Shown piece after piece: positions 17,660 through 27,461 of a stretch of DNA of 64,000 bases. Both the position numbers and the translations under genes were made by a program. The stretch is taken from the NCBI GenBank assembly GCA_018401995.1, contig JAGYJR010000008.1, positions 39,067-103,066 on the forward strand, given 5' to 3'. Origin of the DNA: Flavobacterium sp. Its GTDB lineage: Bacteria > Bacteroidota > Bacteroidia > Flavobacteriales > Flavobacteriaceae. How positions within the stretch are numbered: the stretch's first letter is position 1; each line of letters opens with the position of its first letter. Under the pieces are notes generated by a model. It saw only the letters and a list, made by a program, of their open reading frames with translations. It was not told where the DNA came from and did not search any database.

Positions 17660-20600
17660 ATGAGCACAAAATTTACTGAATACAAAGGACTTGACTTGCC
17701 AACAGTAGCATCAGAAGTTCTTGATTTTTGGAAAAAAAACAACATCTTTGAACAATCGGTAACTTCTCGTGAAGGAGCTACACCTTACGTGTTTTTTGAA
17801 GGACCACCATCTGCAAATGGTTTGCCTGGTATTCACCACGTAATGGCGCGTGCGATTAAAGATATTTTTTGTCGTTATAAAACTCAAAAAGGTTACCAAG
17901 TTAAGCGTAAAGCAGGCTGGGATACGCACGGATTACCAGTAGAATTAGGTACCGAAAAAGAATTAGGCATTACCAAAGAAGATATCGGAAAAACCATTTC
18001 CGTTACCGAATACAACGAAGCGTGTAAAAGAACCGTTATGCGTTACACCGACGTATGGAATGATCTTACGGAAAAAATGGGCTATTGGGTAGATATGGAA
18101 GATATGTAACTTACAAATCCAAATACATGGAAACGGTTTGGTGGTTACTAAAACAAATTTACAACAAAGATCTACTATACAAAGGCTACACGATTCAGCC
18201 GTATTCGCCAAAAGCGGGAACAGGTTTGTCTTCGCACGAAGTTAACCAGCCAGGTTCATACCGTGATGTTACCGATACTACGATTGTCGCGCAGTTTAAA
18301 GCAAAAGACGAAACGTTACCAAGTTTCTTGCAAGGTTTTGGAACGGTTCATTTCTTAGCTTGGACAACAACTCCTTGGACATTACCGTCAAATACAGCAT
18401 TGACTGTTGGCCCAAAAATCGATTATGTTTTAGTAAAAACTTTCAATCAATATACTTTTGAAGCGGTGAATGTAGTTTTAGCTAAGAATTTAGTTGGAAA
18501 ACAATTCGGAGGAAAGTATTTTGTTGCGGAATCAGAAGCAGATTTTGCAAATTACAAATCAGAAGATAAAAAGATTCCATACCAAATCTTAGCAGAAGTA
18601 AAAGGCGCTGATTTAGTAGGAATTCGTTATGAACAATTATTACCATTAGCATTACCTTATCAAAATCCAGAAAATGCTTTTAGAGTAATTTCAGGTGATT
18701 TCGTTACTACGGAAGACGGAACTGGAATTGTACACACAGCACCAACATTTGGAGCTGATGATGCTAAAGTGGCTAAAGAAGCAACTCCAGAAGTGCCACC
18801 AATGTTAGTCTTAGACGAAAACGGAAATCCTGTTCCATTGGTAGACTTACAAGGTAGATTTGTCGCTGGATTAGGTGACTTATCAGGAAAATACGTTAAA
18901 AACGAATATTACAACGACGGAGAAGCACCAGAGCGTTCAGCTGACGTGGAAATCGCTATCCAATTAAAAGAAGAAAATAAGGCTTTCAAAGTCGAAAAAT
19001 ACGTGCATAGTTATCCACATTGTTGGAGAACTGATAAACCGATTTTATATTATCCATTAGATTCTTGGTTCATCAAAGTAACCGAAATCAAAGATAGAAT
19101 GTTCGACTTAAACGAAACCATCAACTGGAAACCAAAAGCTACAGGAGAAGGTCGTTTCGGAAATTGGTTGAAAAACGCTAATGATTGGAACTTATCGCGT
19201 TCACGTTATTGGGGAATTCCTTTACCAATTTGGAGAAGCGAAGATGGAACCGAAGAAATGTTGGTAGGTTCGGTTGAGGAATTATATAACGAAATCGAAA
19301 AATCCATCGCGGCAGGTTTCCAAAAAGAAAATCCATACAAAGGATTCAAAATTGGCGACATGAGCGAATCCAACTATGATTTAGTGGATTTACACAAAAA
19401 TGTAGTTGACGGAATTGTTTTAGTTTCTCCATCAGGACAACCAATGAAACGCGAAACGGATTTAATTGACGTTTGGTTCGATTCAGGAGCTATGCCATAT
19501 GCACAATGGCATTATCCATTCGAAAACAAAGAATTAATCGACGAAAATAAAGCTTTCCCAGCTGATTTCATTGCAGAAGGTGTTGACCAAACTCGTGGTT
19601 GGTTTTATACTTTACATGCGATTGGGACATTAGTTTTTGATAAAATTGCATACAAAAACGTAGTTTCAAACGGATTGGTTTTGGACAAAAACGGACAAAA
19701 AATGTCGAAACGTTTAGGAAATGCGGTTGACCCATTCACCACTTTGTCAGAATATGGTCCAGATGCTACGCGTTGGTACATGATTTCCAATGCAAATCCT
19801 TGGGATAACTTAAAATTTGATATCGAAGGCGTTGCTGAAGTAAGAAGAAAATTCTTCGGAACACTTTATAATACGTATTCGTTCTTTGCTTTATATGCAA
19901 ATATCGATGGTTTTAAATATGATGAAGCGGAAGTTCCATTAAACGAAAGACCAGAAATCGACCGTTGGATTTTATCGGAATTACATACTTTAATTCAATT
20001 AGTAGATGAAGCGTATGCAGATTATGAACCAACAAAAGCGGCTCGTGCTATTTCCGATTTCGTTCAAGAAAACTTGAGTAACTGGTACGTTCGTTTGTGT
20101 AGAAGAAGATTCTGGAAAGGCGATTATGCGCAAGATAAAATTGCAGCTTATCAAACACTTTATACTTGTTTGGTAACGGTTGCGAAGCTTTCTGCGCCAA
20201 TTGCACCGTTCTTTATGGACAAACTTTACAGAGATTTAACACAAGCGACAGGTTCTGAGTCGTTTGAAAGCGTACATTTGGCGGAGTTTCCAAAAATGGT
20301 TGAAAACTTTGTTGATAAATCATTAGAAAGCAAAATGGGGAAAGCGCAAACGGTTTCTTCATTGGTTTTATCACTTCGTAAAAAGGAGATGATTAAAGTA
20401 CGCCAACCTTTACAAAGAATAATGATTCCGGTACTTGACAAGGGTTTTAAAGCAGAAATTGAAGCTATATCTGATTTAATTAAAGCGGAAGTAAACGTAA
20501 AAGAAATTGAATTATTGGAAGATGCTTCTGGTGTTTTAGTGAAGCAAATTAAACCAAATTTTAAAGCACTTGGCCCGCGTTTTGGAAAAGACATGGGTTT

Positions 20601-21057
20601 GATTTCCAAAGAGATACAAAATTTTTCTCAAGAACAAATCAATCAATTAGACAAAGAAAATGCGTTAACCATTGAAATATCAGGAAAAAGTATTAATTTA
20701 ACATCCGAAGACGTGGAGATTTCTTCACAAGATATTCCGGGTTGGTTAGTAGCTAATGCAAACGGAATTACGGTAGCGCTAGACATTACCATTTCAGAAG
20801 AATTACGTAATGAAGGAATTGCCAGAGAACTTGTGAATCGAATTCAAAATATCCGAAAAGATTCTGGTTTTGAAGTAACAGATAAAATACATGTTCAATT
20901 GTTAAAAAACGACACAATTGAAAAAGCAGTTAAAGCAAATGAAAGTTACATCAAATCAGAAACACTTACTAAAGAGCTTATTTTTGTAGACCAATTAGAA
21001 AATGGTACGGAAATTGAGTTTGATGAGTTACAAACAAGAGTATTAATTTCTAAATAA
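17660..21057 (+). pseudogene. ileS: Isoleucyl-tRNA synthetase with an apparent frameshift
   Basis: Charges tRNA-Ile in the cytosol, an essential class Ia reaction. ATG 17660 gives MSTKFTEYKGLDLP and the HIGH-equivalent in GPPSANGLPGIHHVMAR. The frame runs to DMEDM and stops at 18109. The synthetase resumes in another frame at YVTYKSKYMETVWWLLKQIY and continues to 21057. It has the editing domain, WDEW-type region, the KMSKS equivalent KNGQKMSKRLGN, the anticodon-binding domain and a C-terminal extension. Family members read DMED-P-Y-VTYKSK here; the window lacks four bases (CCNT) between the GAT and ATG. With them restored the protein would be about 1,133 aa. The remaining ~990 codons are clean, so this is a single recent lesion or a sequence error, not decay. 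The protein belongs to the eukaryote-like IleRS group usual in Bacteroidota. Confidence 0.85.
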
Positions 21058-21064
21058 CGGAATT

Positions 21065-21445
21065 ATGGTAGAGGAAAAATTAAAATATTCAGATGCAGAT
21101 TTAGCAGAATTCAAAGAATTAATTTTAGCTAAACTAGAAAAAGCGAAAAACGATTTAGAGCTTATCAAAAGCGCTTATATGAATGATTTAAACAACGGAA
21201 CAGATGATACATCACCAACGTTCAAAGCATTTGAAGAAGGAAGCGAAACTATGAGCAAAGAAGCAAATTCACAATTGGCCATTCGTCAAGAGAAATTCAT
21301 TCGCGATTTAAAAAATGCGTTAATTCGTATTGAAAACAAAACCTACGGGGTTTGTAAAGTTACTGGTAAATTAATTAGTAAAGAACGTTTAAAAATCGTT
21401 CCACATGCTACAATGAGCATCGAAGCGAAGAATTTACAGCGCTAA
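21065..21445 (+). CDS. DksA/TraR-family protein lacking the zinc cysteines
   Basis: A 126-aa protein with a long coiled-coil hairpin (residues ~8-85, Lys/Glu/Leu-rich). It ends in the DksA-like segment YGVCKVTGKLISKERLKIVPHAT and SIEAKNLQR. The family's four zinc cysteines (CxxC...CxxC) are reduced to one (GVC). This form is usual in Bacteroidota. DksA proteins bind the RNA polymerase secondary channel and modulate initiation with ppGpp; whether this one does is inferred. It starts 8 bp after the ileS stop and is probably co-transcribed. Confidence 0.85.
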   Translation: MVEEKLKYSDADLAEFKELILAKLEKAKNDLELIKSAYMNDLNNGTDDTSPTFKAFEEGSETMSKEANSQLAIRQEKFIRDLKNALIRIENKTYGVCKVTGKLISKERLKIVPHATMSIEAKNLQR

Positions 21446-21536
21446 TTACAAAACACCCAATAGATAAATTCCAAATTCCAATTTGTTTTGATACATTTTG
21501 GGGTTTGGATTTTTTGTTAGCATGTGGATGAGACGG

Positions 21537-21604
21537 GTTCTTTGAAGCGCAGATTAATCAGATTTTAACATTGCGAACTTAGCGTAAATCTTTGCGTTTA
21601 AACT
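21537..21604. repeat. Intergenic repeat, 'GCG-AACTTAGCG-TTTGCG' type
   Basis: A degenerate repeat with GCGAACTTAGCGTAAATCTTTGCG, written here as its halves GCGAACTTAGCG and AATCTTTGCG. It resembles the CTTTGTG/CTTAGTG repeats at 25553-25612, 41091-41226 and 55556-55620. Confidence 0.45.
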
Positions 21605-21631
21605 TTTAATTTTTGTACCTAATTTTTGAAA

Positions 21632-21696
21632 TTGTTCTTGATTTTTGAGATTGAAATTGAACTTGTTCTTGACTTTTGAATTTGTTCTTGATTTTT
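21632..21696. repeat. Three degenerate copies of TTGTTCTTGATTTTTGA
   Basis: Copies start at 21632, 21663 and 21682, the third truncated after 15 nt. The reverse-complement form appears at 25476-25514. They sit just upstream of the lspA promoter element. Confidence 0.7.
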
Positions 21697-21699
21697 CCT

Positions 21700-21707
21700 T
21701 ATTTTTG
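21700..21707 (+). promoter_or_regulatory. -7 promoter element for lspA
   Basis: TATTTTTG matches TAnnTTTG and ends 19 nt before ATG 21726. It supports this start over the longer open frame from 21645. Confidence 0.5.
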
Positions 21708-21725
21708 CAATTCAAAAACCAAAAA

Positions 21726-22334
21726 ATGTCACTGAAAAAGGCTTCATTACTAGTTGTACTCGTACTTTTAATAGATCAAATTTCTAAAATTTACATCAAA
21801 ACCAACTTCTATTTGGGAGAAGAAGTAAAGGTTTTTGAATGGTTTCGTATTCACTTTATTGAGAACGAAGGCATGGCTTGGGGTGCAGTAATTCCTGGTG
21901 ATTATGGCAAACTTTTCTTGACTTTATTTAGAATTGTTGCTGTTTGTGGGATTAGTTGGTGGTTGTGGGATTCCGTTAGAAAAAAACTTTCCAACTTTCT
22001 AATTACCGCAATTGCTTTGATTTTAGCTGGGGCTGTTGGTAATATTATTGATTCTGTTTTTTACGGTGTTATTTTTAACGACAGTTACAATCAAGTGGCA
22101 ACAGCTTTTGCTGCCGAACCTTATGGCACTTGGTTTTATGGTGAAGTTGTAGATATGTTCTATTTTCCAATTTGGGAAGGCAATTTACCATCTTGGTTGC
22201 CAATTTGGGGTGGCAAACACTTCACTTTTTTCAACGCTATTTTCAACGTAGCTGATGTAGCGATTTCTACTGGTGTTGGAATTTTGATTGTGTTTAATAA
22301 AAGAGTTTTTGGAACTACTGAGAAAGAAGTTTAA
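21726..22334 (+). CDS. lspA: Lipoprotein signal peptidase (signal peptidase II)
   Basis: A 202-aa inner-membrane aspartic peptidase that cleaves prolipoproteins after lipidation. Helix 1 starts LVVLVLLIDQISKIYIK with the conserved DQ-x-K motif. The family blocks ENEGMAWGA (equivalent of NxGAAFG), GAVGNIIDSVFYG with the first catalytic Asp, and FNVADVAISTG with the second are all present. A ~30-residue insertion follows the first Asp (YNQVATAFAAEPYGTWFYGEVVDMFYFPIWEG), a common extension in Bacteroidota LspA. Its substrates would include lipoproteins in this window such as 34662-35897 and 61130-62722. Confidence 0.94.
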   Translation: MSLKKASLLVVLVLLIDQISKIYIKTNFYLGEEVKVFEWFRIHFIENEGMAWGAVIPGDYGKLFLTLFRIVAVCGISWWLWDSVRKKLSNFLITAIALILAGAVGNIIDSVFYGVIFNDSYNQVATAFAAEPYGTWFYGEVVDMFYFPIWEGNLPSWLPIWGGKHFTFFNAIFNVADVAISTGVGILIVFNKRVFGTTEKEV

Positions 22335-22347
22335 GTAACAGAGTAAA

Positions 22348-22629
22348 ATGTTTCCTTTAGATGGTGAATTTGTGTTTCTCTATTGCTGCTATTTACTAGC
22401 AATTCTTTATTTTGGAACAAAAACTCAAATTACAAAACGACTTTTTTACAAAATCAATTTAATAATTCTTTTTATTTATACTTCTTGGTTTTTGTATTTG
22501 TTTCTTGATGAAAATAACTTTATTGGTGGCGGCTCACTTCCAATGTTATTTTATCCTTTATTTGTTCTTTTTGTTCACATTGCAGTTTATGGATTACTTG
22601 AACTGGTTTTTTATTTTAAAAACAAATAA
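22348..22629 (+). CDS. Small hydrophobic membrane protein of unknown function
   Basis: A 93-aa protein with three predicted membrane helices (LYCCYLLAILYFG, INLIILFIYTSWFLYLFL, MLFYPLFVLFVHIAVYGLLEL). It starts 13 nt after lspA and probably shares its transcript. Its last 14 nt overlap the converging cyclo-ligase gene. No family was recognised. Confidence 0.6.
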   Translation: MFPLDGEFVFLYCCYLLAILYFGTKTQITKRLFYKINLIILFIYTSWFLYLFLDENNFIGGGSLPMLFYPLFVLFVHIAVYGLLELVFYFKNK

Positions 22630-23179
22630 CCCCATCCGGCGTCACACAAAAATCCAATTTCACATCATTTTCAGAAACATCATCAATTTTTTCTTCTGGC
22701 GGAAAGAACGACAATCCAATTTTAATGGTTTCGGGTTTGCATTTGTTTAGAAAGTTGTCGTAGAACCCTTTTCCGTAGCCTACTCTATTTCCTTGTTTGT
22801 CGTAAGCTAAAAGTGGTACAAAAACCACATCGATTTTGGTGTCGGGAACTTCTAAACCATCAACCGGCTCTGGAACGTTGTAGCTGTTCTTTTTGATTTT
22901 GGTATTATCGGTCAATAAAAAATGCGTCATACCTAAGGTTTCAAATTCGCACTTCGAAATGACGATTTCTTTATCTTTCCCTGCTAGAATTTGTAATATA
23001 TATTCGGTATTGATTTCTTTTTGCTCTTCAATCGTTAAAAACAAATGGTAATACAAATGATTCCAAATGTCCATTCGCAACAATTGGTTAGCAATCGCTA
23101 AACTTTTGTCTTCGATTTCTTCTTGAGATAATGACTGTCTTAATACTTTGTACTTACTTCTTAATACTTTCTTTTTCAT
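22616..23179 (-). CDS. 5-formyltetrahydrofolate cyclo-ligase
   Basis: A 187-aa enzyme converting 5-formyl-THF to 5,10-methenyl-THF with ATP, in one-carbon metabolism. The N-terminal MKKKVLRSKYKVLRQSLSQ and the near C-terminal VGYGKGFYDNFL (the folate/ATP-binding G-x-G-K-G-F/Y-Y-D motif) identify it, with VVFVPLLAYDKQGNRVG just before. Two ATGs are possible (23185 and 23179); both overlap the end of the PLP decarboxylase gene, implying co-transcription. Confidence 0.92.
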   Translation of the reverse strand: MKKKVLRSKYKVLRQSLSQEEIEDKSLAIANQLLRMDIWNHLYYHLFLTIEEQKEINTEYILQILAGKDKEIVISKCEFETLGMTHFLLTDNTKIKKNSYNVPEPVDGLEVPDTKIDVVFVPLLAYDKQGNRVGYGKGFYDNFLNKCKPETIKIGLSFFPPEEKIDDVSENDVKLDFCVTPDGVICF

Positions 23180-24410
23180 TTCCAACAGCTTTCAATTCCA
23201 TTACAAAGCTAGTTAAATGTTCAACTTCTACATGATCCATCACTACAATTTTATACCATTTGTTGTCTCCTTGATGTTGTTGCGGAACTAATCGGTATTT
23301 TTCAGCAAGATTTTTTGGCACAAATTCGGCATGAATCGTAACAATGTTCATAAACGGTTCACGGAAATATTTGATATTGAGTTTGTCCAATTCCTGGCAT
23401 AAAAATTGGGTTCGCATTTGTAAAACACTTACTTTTTCAAACCAACCGTGTCCACCATAGGTAAACAAAATCATCCAAATGGCTACCGCATTAGCTCCTG
23501 AACGACTACCACAAAGGGTTAAGTCCATTCCTTCCACGTATTCAGCTTCTTTGGTTAATGAATTTTCTATTAAACCTTTTCTACAAATGTAAATTCCAGT
23601 TCCGTAAGGCGCTTGCAACATTTTGTGAGTATCAATAGTAATAGAACTAATTTTGGGATTACTAAAATTAATAACAGAATCTCGATTGCTAAACGGATAC
23701 ACGAAACCGCCATAAGCTCCATCAATGTGCAAACGATACATTACTTGCTGTTTTTCCAAAGCCGAAATATAAACTTCAGGATTGTCAACCGAACCAAACA
23801 TCGTTGTTCCAAGATTTGAAACCGCAATAAAGTATTTTTTTCCTTTATTTTTAGCTTCCAAAATTATAGTACCCAATGCAACTGCGTCAATGTCACGATT
23901 TTCAAAACCAACTGGAATTTTCAACCAATCAATCTGTAATAAGTTGGAAGCTTTTGGAATAGAATAATGGGTGTCTTCCGATGCTAAAATGGCAATTTCT
24001 TCCAATTTGGCATCCAATTGATGCATGAATTCATTTCTAAAAACCCATATCGCTTGAATATTGGCTTCGGTTCCGCCTGGAGCAATATAACCATCAAATT
24101 CATTGGGTTTGGCTTTAAAAATATCGACTGCAATAACGTTTAAAACTTCACACTCAATTTCTTGCGTTCCAGAAAACACACTTTCAGACGCACCAAAAGT
24201 ATGACATCCAATGTTATTCGGATTGGCAACATAAGTTTGTAATGTGGGTGCTTCTTTTAAAAATGGGGCATCGTCATAAAAAACTTTCCCATCTAGTTTT
24301 GAAGCCGGAAAACCTAATGAAATGTCTTTTGAAAAACTAATATTTGATTCTAATGCTTTTGTAATCCGTTCTTTTCGTTCTTGTTGCGTTGTTTTTTTCC
24401 AATACTGCAT
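23154..24410 (-). CDS. PLP-dependent group II decarboxylase/aminotransferase-like protein
   Basis: A 418-aa fold-type I PLP enzyme. Marks are the phosphate-loop region APGGTEANIQAIWV (~115), the aspartate motif HIDGAYGGFVYPF (~225), and the PLP lysine in SITIDTHKMLQAPYGTG (~258). The family contains histidine, glutamate and tyrosine decarboxylases; substrate cannot be told from these motifs. The frame opens at 24464. ATG 24410 (MQYWKKTTQQERKERI) is preferred because TACTTTCG at 24428-24435 on the minus strand lies 18 nt upstream. It overlaps the downstream cyclo-ligase by 26 nt. Confidence 0.83.
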   Translation of the reverse strand: MQYWKKTTQQERKERITKALESNISFSKDISLGFPASKLDGKVFYDDAPFLKEAPTLQTYVANPNNIGCHTFGASESVFSGTQEIECEVLNVIAVDIFKAKPNEFDGYIAPGGTEANIQAIWVFRNEFMHQLDAKLEEIAILASEDTHYSIPKASNLLQIDWLKIPVGFENRDIDAVALGTIILEAKNKGKKYFIAVSNLGTTMFGSVDNPEVYISALEKQQVMYRLHIDGAYGGFVYPFSNRDSVINFSNPKISSITIDTHKMLQAPYGTGIYICRKGLIENSLTKEAEYVEGMDLTLCGSRSGANAVAIWMILFTYGGHGWFEKVSVLQMRTQFLCQELDKLNIKYFREPFMNIVTIHAEFVPKNLAEKYRLVPQQHQGDNKWYKIVVMDHVEVEHLTSFVMELKAVGNEKESIKK

Positions 24411-24427
24411 TTTTTCCAATTTTGATG

Positions 24428-24435
24428 CGAAAGTA
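24428..24435 (-). promoter_or_regulatory. -7-like promoter element for the PLP decarboxylase gene
   Basis: TACTTTCG on the minus strand has one deviation from TAnnTTTG. It falls inside the longer open frame, which favours ATG 24410. Confidence 0.4.
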
Positions 24436-24467
24436 ACAACACTTTCAAAGACAAAATATGACAAATG

Positions 24468-25442
24468 TTAGCTTTCTAAAGTTATTTGTGTTGAGATATG
24501 ATAAATCGCATCACCTTGATACACAAATGGCGCATCGTTTACATTAATTAAATAACCTTCATGTGGAGCTTTTACTTGATGTTCTACTTTTCCATACGGA
24601 TCAGAAATAGTTGCCAATAAATCCCCTTTTTTAACGAACGAACCAATTACCGCAACCCCATGAAACATTCCAGAATATTTGGCACGAAACCAATTCGATT
24701 TTTCAATATAAATGGGTTTTCGATCTAAAAAAACAGCTTTTTTCTTTGGATGCAACATATTTAAATGAGCTAAAAAACGTTTCGCTCCTTCAACAGCTTC
24801 TCCAGTAACCGCATCGTTTAAATCCAATGATTTTCCGCCCTCGAAAAGTAACATTTTCACATTTAATTTATCGCAAGAGTTTCTAAAAGAGCCAGAAATA
24901 TTTTTGGAATACAAAGTAAATGGCGCATTAAAAATATCCGAAAGTTGTTTTAACTCAGCATTTTCAGGAACTATACGAATTTGCGGCGCATTAAATCGAC
25001 TCGCACCACCAGCGTGAAAATCGATAGCATAATCCACATGTGGAATAATTTCTTTTAAAATATGATACGCAAATCTACTCGCCAATGAGCCTGTTTTACT
25101 TCCAGGAAAAACACGATTCAAATCTCTTCCATCAGGAAATTCTCGTGTCTTATTTACAAAACCAAAAATATTGATGATTGGAATACAAATGATAGTTCCA
25201 ATTTTGGGTTTGTTGATTTTTTGAACAATTAACTGACGAACAATTTCGGTTCCATTAATTTCATCGCCATGCAATCCGGCACAAAATAAAACGGTTGGCC
25301 CGTCCACTTTTGAACGCTCCACAATGATGGGCACTTTTAGCTTATTCATGGTATGCAACTTGGCAATTTCCATATTAATGGTTTTGCTTTCGCCAGCTAA
25401 AATGGTTTCTTTAAGAATAATAAGTGGTTTTGAGGCAGTCAT
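24468..25442 (-). CDS. Succinylglutamate desuccinylase/aspartoacylase-family zinc hydrolase
   Basis: A 324-aa metallo-carboxypeptidase-like hydrolase (M14-related). The zinc ligands appear in CAGLHGDEINGTEIV (H-x-x-E, ~52-66) and IDFHAGG (His ~138), with the substrate arginine region NKTREFPDGRDLNR (~105). The C-terminal ~100 residues form a biotinyl-like beta domain: FVKKGDLLATISDPYGK and KAPHEGYLINV. The family deacylates small amino-acid conjugates or modified peptides; the substrate is unknown. It lies just upstream of the PLP decarboxylase (57-nt gap to the preferred ATG). Confidence 0.85.
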   Translation of the reverse strand: MTASKPLIILKETILAGESKTINMEIAKLHTMNKLKVPIIVERSKVDGPTVLFCAGLHGDEINGTEIVRQLIVQKINKPKIGTIICIPIINIFGFVNKTREFPDGRDLNRVFPGSKTGSLASRFAYHILKEIIPHVDYAIDFHAGGASRFNAPQIRIVPENAELKQLSDIFNAPFTLYSKNISGSFRNSCDKLNVKMLLFEGGKSLDLNDAVTGEAVEGAKRFLAHLNMLHPKKKAVFLDRKPIYIEKSNWFRAKYSGMFHGVAVIGSFVKKGDLLATISDPYGKVEHQVKAPHEGYLINVNDAPFVYQGDAIYHISTQITLES

Positions 25443-25473
25443 TGGTTTGATTCTAAGGTGTTAAAAATACGAA

Positions 25474-25516
25474 AAGTTCAAGAACAAGAACAAAATCAAG
25501 TTCAAAAATCAAGATT
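25474..25516. repeat. Reverse-complement copy of the TTGTTCTTGATTTTTGA repeat
   Basis: Contains TTCAAGAACAAGAACAAAAT followed by CAAGTTCAAAAATCAAGATT, a mirror of the units at 21632-21696. Confidence 0.6.
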
Positions 25517-25552
25517 TTATTGGAACATGGATGAAAGAAACTGGAGAAATTT

Positions 25553-25612
25553 AAAAATCGTTGTGTGCTTTGTGCATTCTTTGTGAGCTTAGTGGTTAAA
25601 AAACATTAAGAA
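25553..25612. repeat. CTTTGTG/CTTAGTG intergenic repeat
   Basis: Contains GTGTGCTTTGTGCATTC then TTTGTGAGCTTAGTGGTTAA. It shares CTTTGTG and CTTAGTG words with 41091-41226 and 55556-55620. Confidence 0.5.
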
Positions 25613-25629
25613 TTCAAAAACAATTCTCT

Positions 25630-25637
25630 TATCTTTG
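25630..25637 (+). promoter_or_regulatory. -7 promoter element for uvrC
   Basis: TATCTTTG matches TAnnTTTG and lies 21 nt before ATG 25659. It rules out the start at 25635, which would lie inside it. Confidence 0.6.
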
Positions 25638-25658
25638 TTCTTTACTCTTTTCCAAAAA

Positions 25659-27461
25659 ATGCAAACACCATTAGAACTTCAAATCCAAACTTTACCTGAT
25701 AATCCGGGTGTGTATCAATATTTTGATAAGGATGGGAAAATTTTGTATGTTGGAAAAGCAAAAAACTTAAAAAAGCGCGTTCAATCGTATTTTACGAAGA
25801 ACCACGTCAATTACAAAACATCAGTTTTAGTAAAGAAAATTGTTACGATAAAACACATTGTAGTTCCAACGGAAACCGATGCATTGTTATTGGAAAATAA
25901 TCTGATAAAAAAACTACAACCGCGTTATAATGTTCTGCTTCGCGATGATAAAACCTATCCTTGGATTTGCATCAAAAACGAACGCTTCCCAAGAATATTT
26001 TCAACTCGAAAAATGATTAAAGACGGTTCGGAGTATTTTGGGCCGTATACGAGTTTTAAAACGGTTCATACCATTTTGGAATTGATTAAAGAGTTGTATC
26101 CATTGCGAACTTGTAACTACGACTTGTCAAAAGCAAATATAGATTCGGGTAAATTTAAAGTCTGTTTAGAATATCATATTGGCAATTGTAAAGGTGCTTG
26201 TGAAGGCTATGAAGCGGCTGAAAACTACCAAAATCAAGTGGAAAAAATCCGTCAAATTTTAAAAGGAAATTTCAAAGATAGTTTGAAAGATTTCAAAAAA
26301 TTAATGGCTGATTTGGCTATGGAAATGCAATTTGAAGAAGCGCAAAAAATCAAAGAAAAAATCGAAGTTTTAGAAAATTACCAATCGCGTTCCACCGTTT
26401 TGAATCCGAAAATTACCAATTTGGATGTGTTTTCGATTATTTCTGACGAAACAATGGCTTATGTCAACTTTTTACAAATTTCGCATGGCGCTATTGTGCG
26501 GTCTCATACGTTGGAACTAAAGAAAAAATTAGACGAAACTAACGAAGAATTATTGGAATTAGCTGTTGTAGAATTACGTGAACGTTTTCATTTGAATGCA
26601 CGAGAAATTGTAGTTCCTTTTCCAATTGATCTAGGCGAAAATATTAAAGTTACCGTTCCTCAGTTGGGCGATAAAAAACAAATTTTAGAGTTATCTGAGC
26701 GTAACGCCAAATTTTATCGTTTGGACCAATTAAAACAAATTCAAATTGTGGACCCAGAGCGACATACCAATCGCATCATGGCGCAAATGCAAAAAGATTT
26801 ACGTTTATCTGCGGAACCAAGACATATTGAGTGTTTTGACAACTCGAACATACAAGGAACGAATCCTGTTGCGGCTTGTGTAGTATTTAAAGATGGCAAA
26901 CCAAGTAAAAAAGATTACAGACATTTCAATATCAAAACCGTTGAAGGTCCAAATGATTTTGCTTCGATGGAAGAAGTGGTTTACCGAAGATACAAGCGGA
27001 TGTTAGAGGAAAATCAATCGTTGCCGCAATTGATTATTATTGATGGTGGAAAAGGACAATTGTCTTCGGCATTAAAAAGTTTGGACGATTTAGGCTTGCG
27101 TGGAAAGATTGCTATTATTGGAATTGCAAAACGTTTGGAGGAGATTTATTATCCTGGTGATTCAGTACCATTGTATTTAGATAAAAAATCAGAAACTCTG
27201 AAAGTTATTCAGTTTTTACGAAATGAAGCGCATCGATTTGGAATCACGCATCATCGCGATAAACGAAGCAAATCGGCTTTAACTAATAGTTTAGAAAGTA
27301 TTCCTGGAATTGGTGAAAAAACGATGATAACGTTAATGAAACATTTCAAAAGCGTTAAAAGATTACAAAATGCTAATGAAAATGAGATTGCTGCCATCAT
27401 TGGACTTTCAAAAGCCAAAAAAATTACCGACTTTTACAAAGAAAACAACACAAAGACCTAA
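25659..27461 (+). CDS. uvrC: Excinuclease ABC subunit C
   Basis: A 600-aa nuclease that makes both incisions in nucleotide excision repair with UvrA/UvrB. The GIY-YIG nuclease is at the N-terminus (PGVYQYFDKDGKILYVGKAK, ~15-34). A UVR motif follows (MEMQFEEAQKIKEKIEVLEN, ~220). The RNase H-like second nuclease shows ECFDNSNIQGTNPVAACVVF and IIIDGGKGQLSSA. Tandem HhH motifs close the protein (LESIPGIGEKTMITLMKHF). A zinc-type cluster CNYDLSKANIDSGKFKVCLEY is interrupted; its cysteines (C156, C174, C182, C186 approximately) are all present. Its stop overlaps the next ATG by one base (TAATG), so translation is coupled to the patatin-like gene. Confidence 0.95.
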   Translation: MQTPLELQIQTLPDNPGVYQYFDKDGKILYVGKAKNLKKRVQSYFTKNHVNYKTSVLVKKIVTIKHIVVPTETDALLLENNLIKKLQPRYNVLLRDDKTYPWICIKNERFPRIFSTRKMIKDGSEYFGPYTSFKTVHTILELIKELYPLRTCNYDLSKANIDSGKFKVCLEYHIGNCKGACEGYEAAENYQNQVEKIRQILKGNFKDSLKDFKKLMADLAMEMQFEEAQKIKEKIEVLENYQSRSTVLNPKITNLDVFSIISDETMAYVNFLQISHGAIVRSHTLELKKKLDETNEELLELAVVELRERFHLNAREIVVPFPIDLGENIKVTVPQLGDKKQILELSERNAKFYRLDQLKQIQIVDPERHTNRIMAQMQKDLRLSAEPRHIECFDNSNIQGTNPVAACVVFKDGKPSKKDYRHFNIKTVEGPNDFASMEEVVYRRYKRMLEENQSLPQLIIIDGGKGQLSSALKSLDDLGLRGKIAIIGIAKRLEEIYYPGDSVPLYLDKKSETLKVIQFLRNEAHRFGITHHRDKRSKSALTNSLESIPGIGEKTMITLMKHFKSVKRLQNANENEIAAIIGLSKAKKITDFYKENNTKT

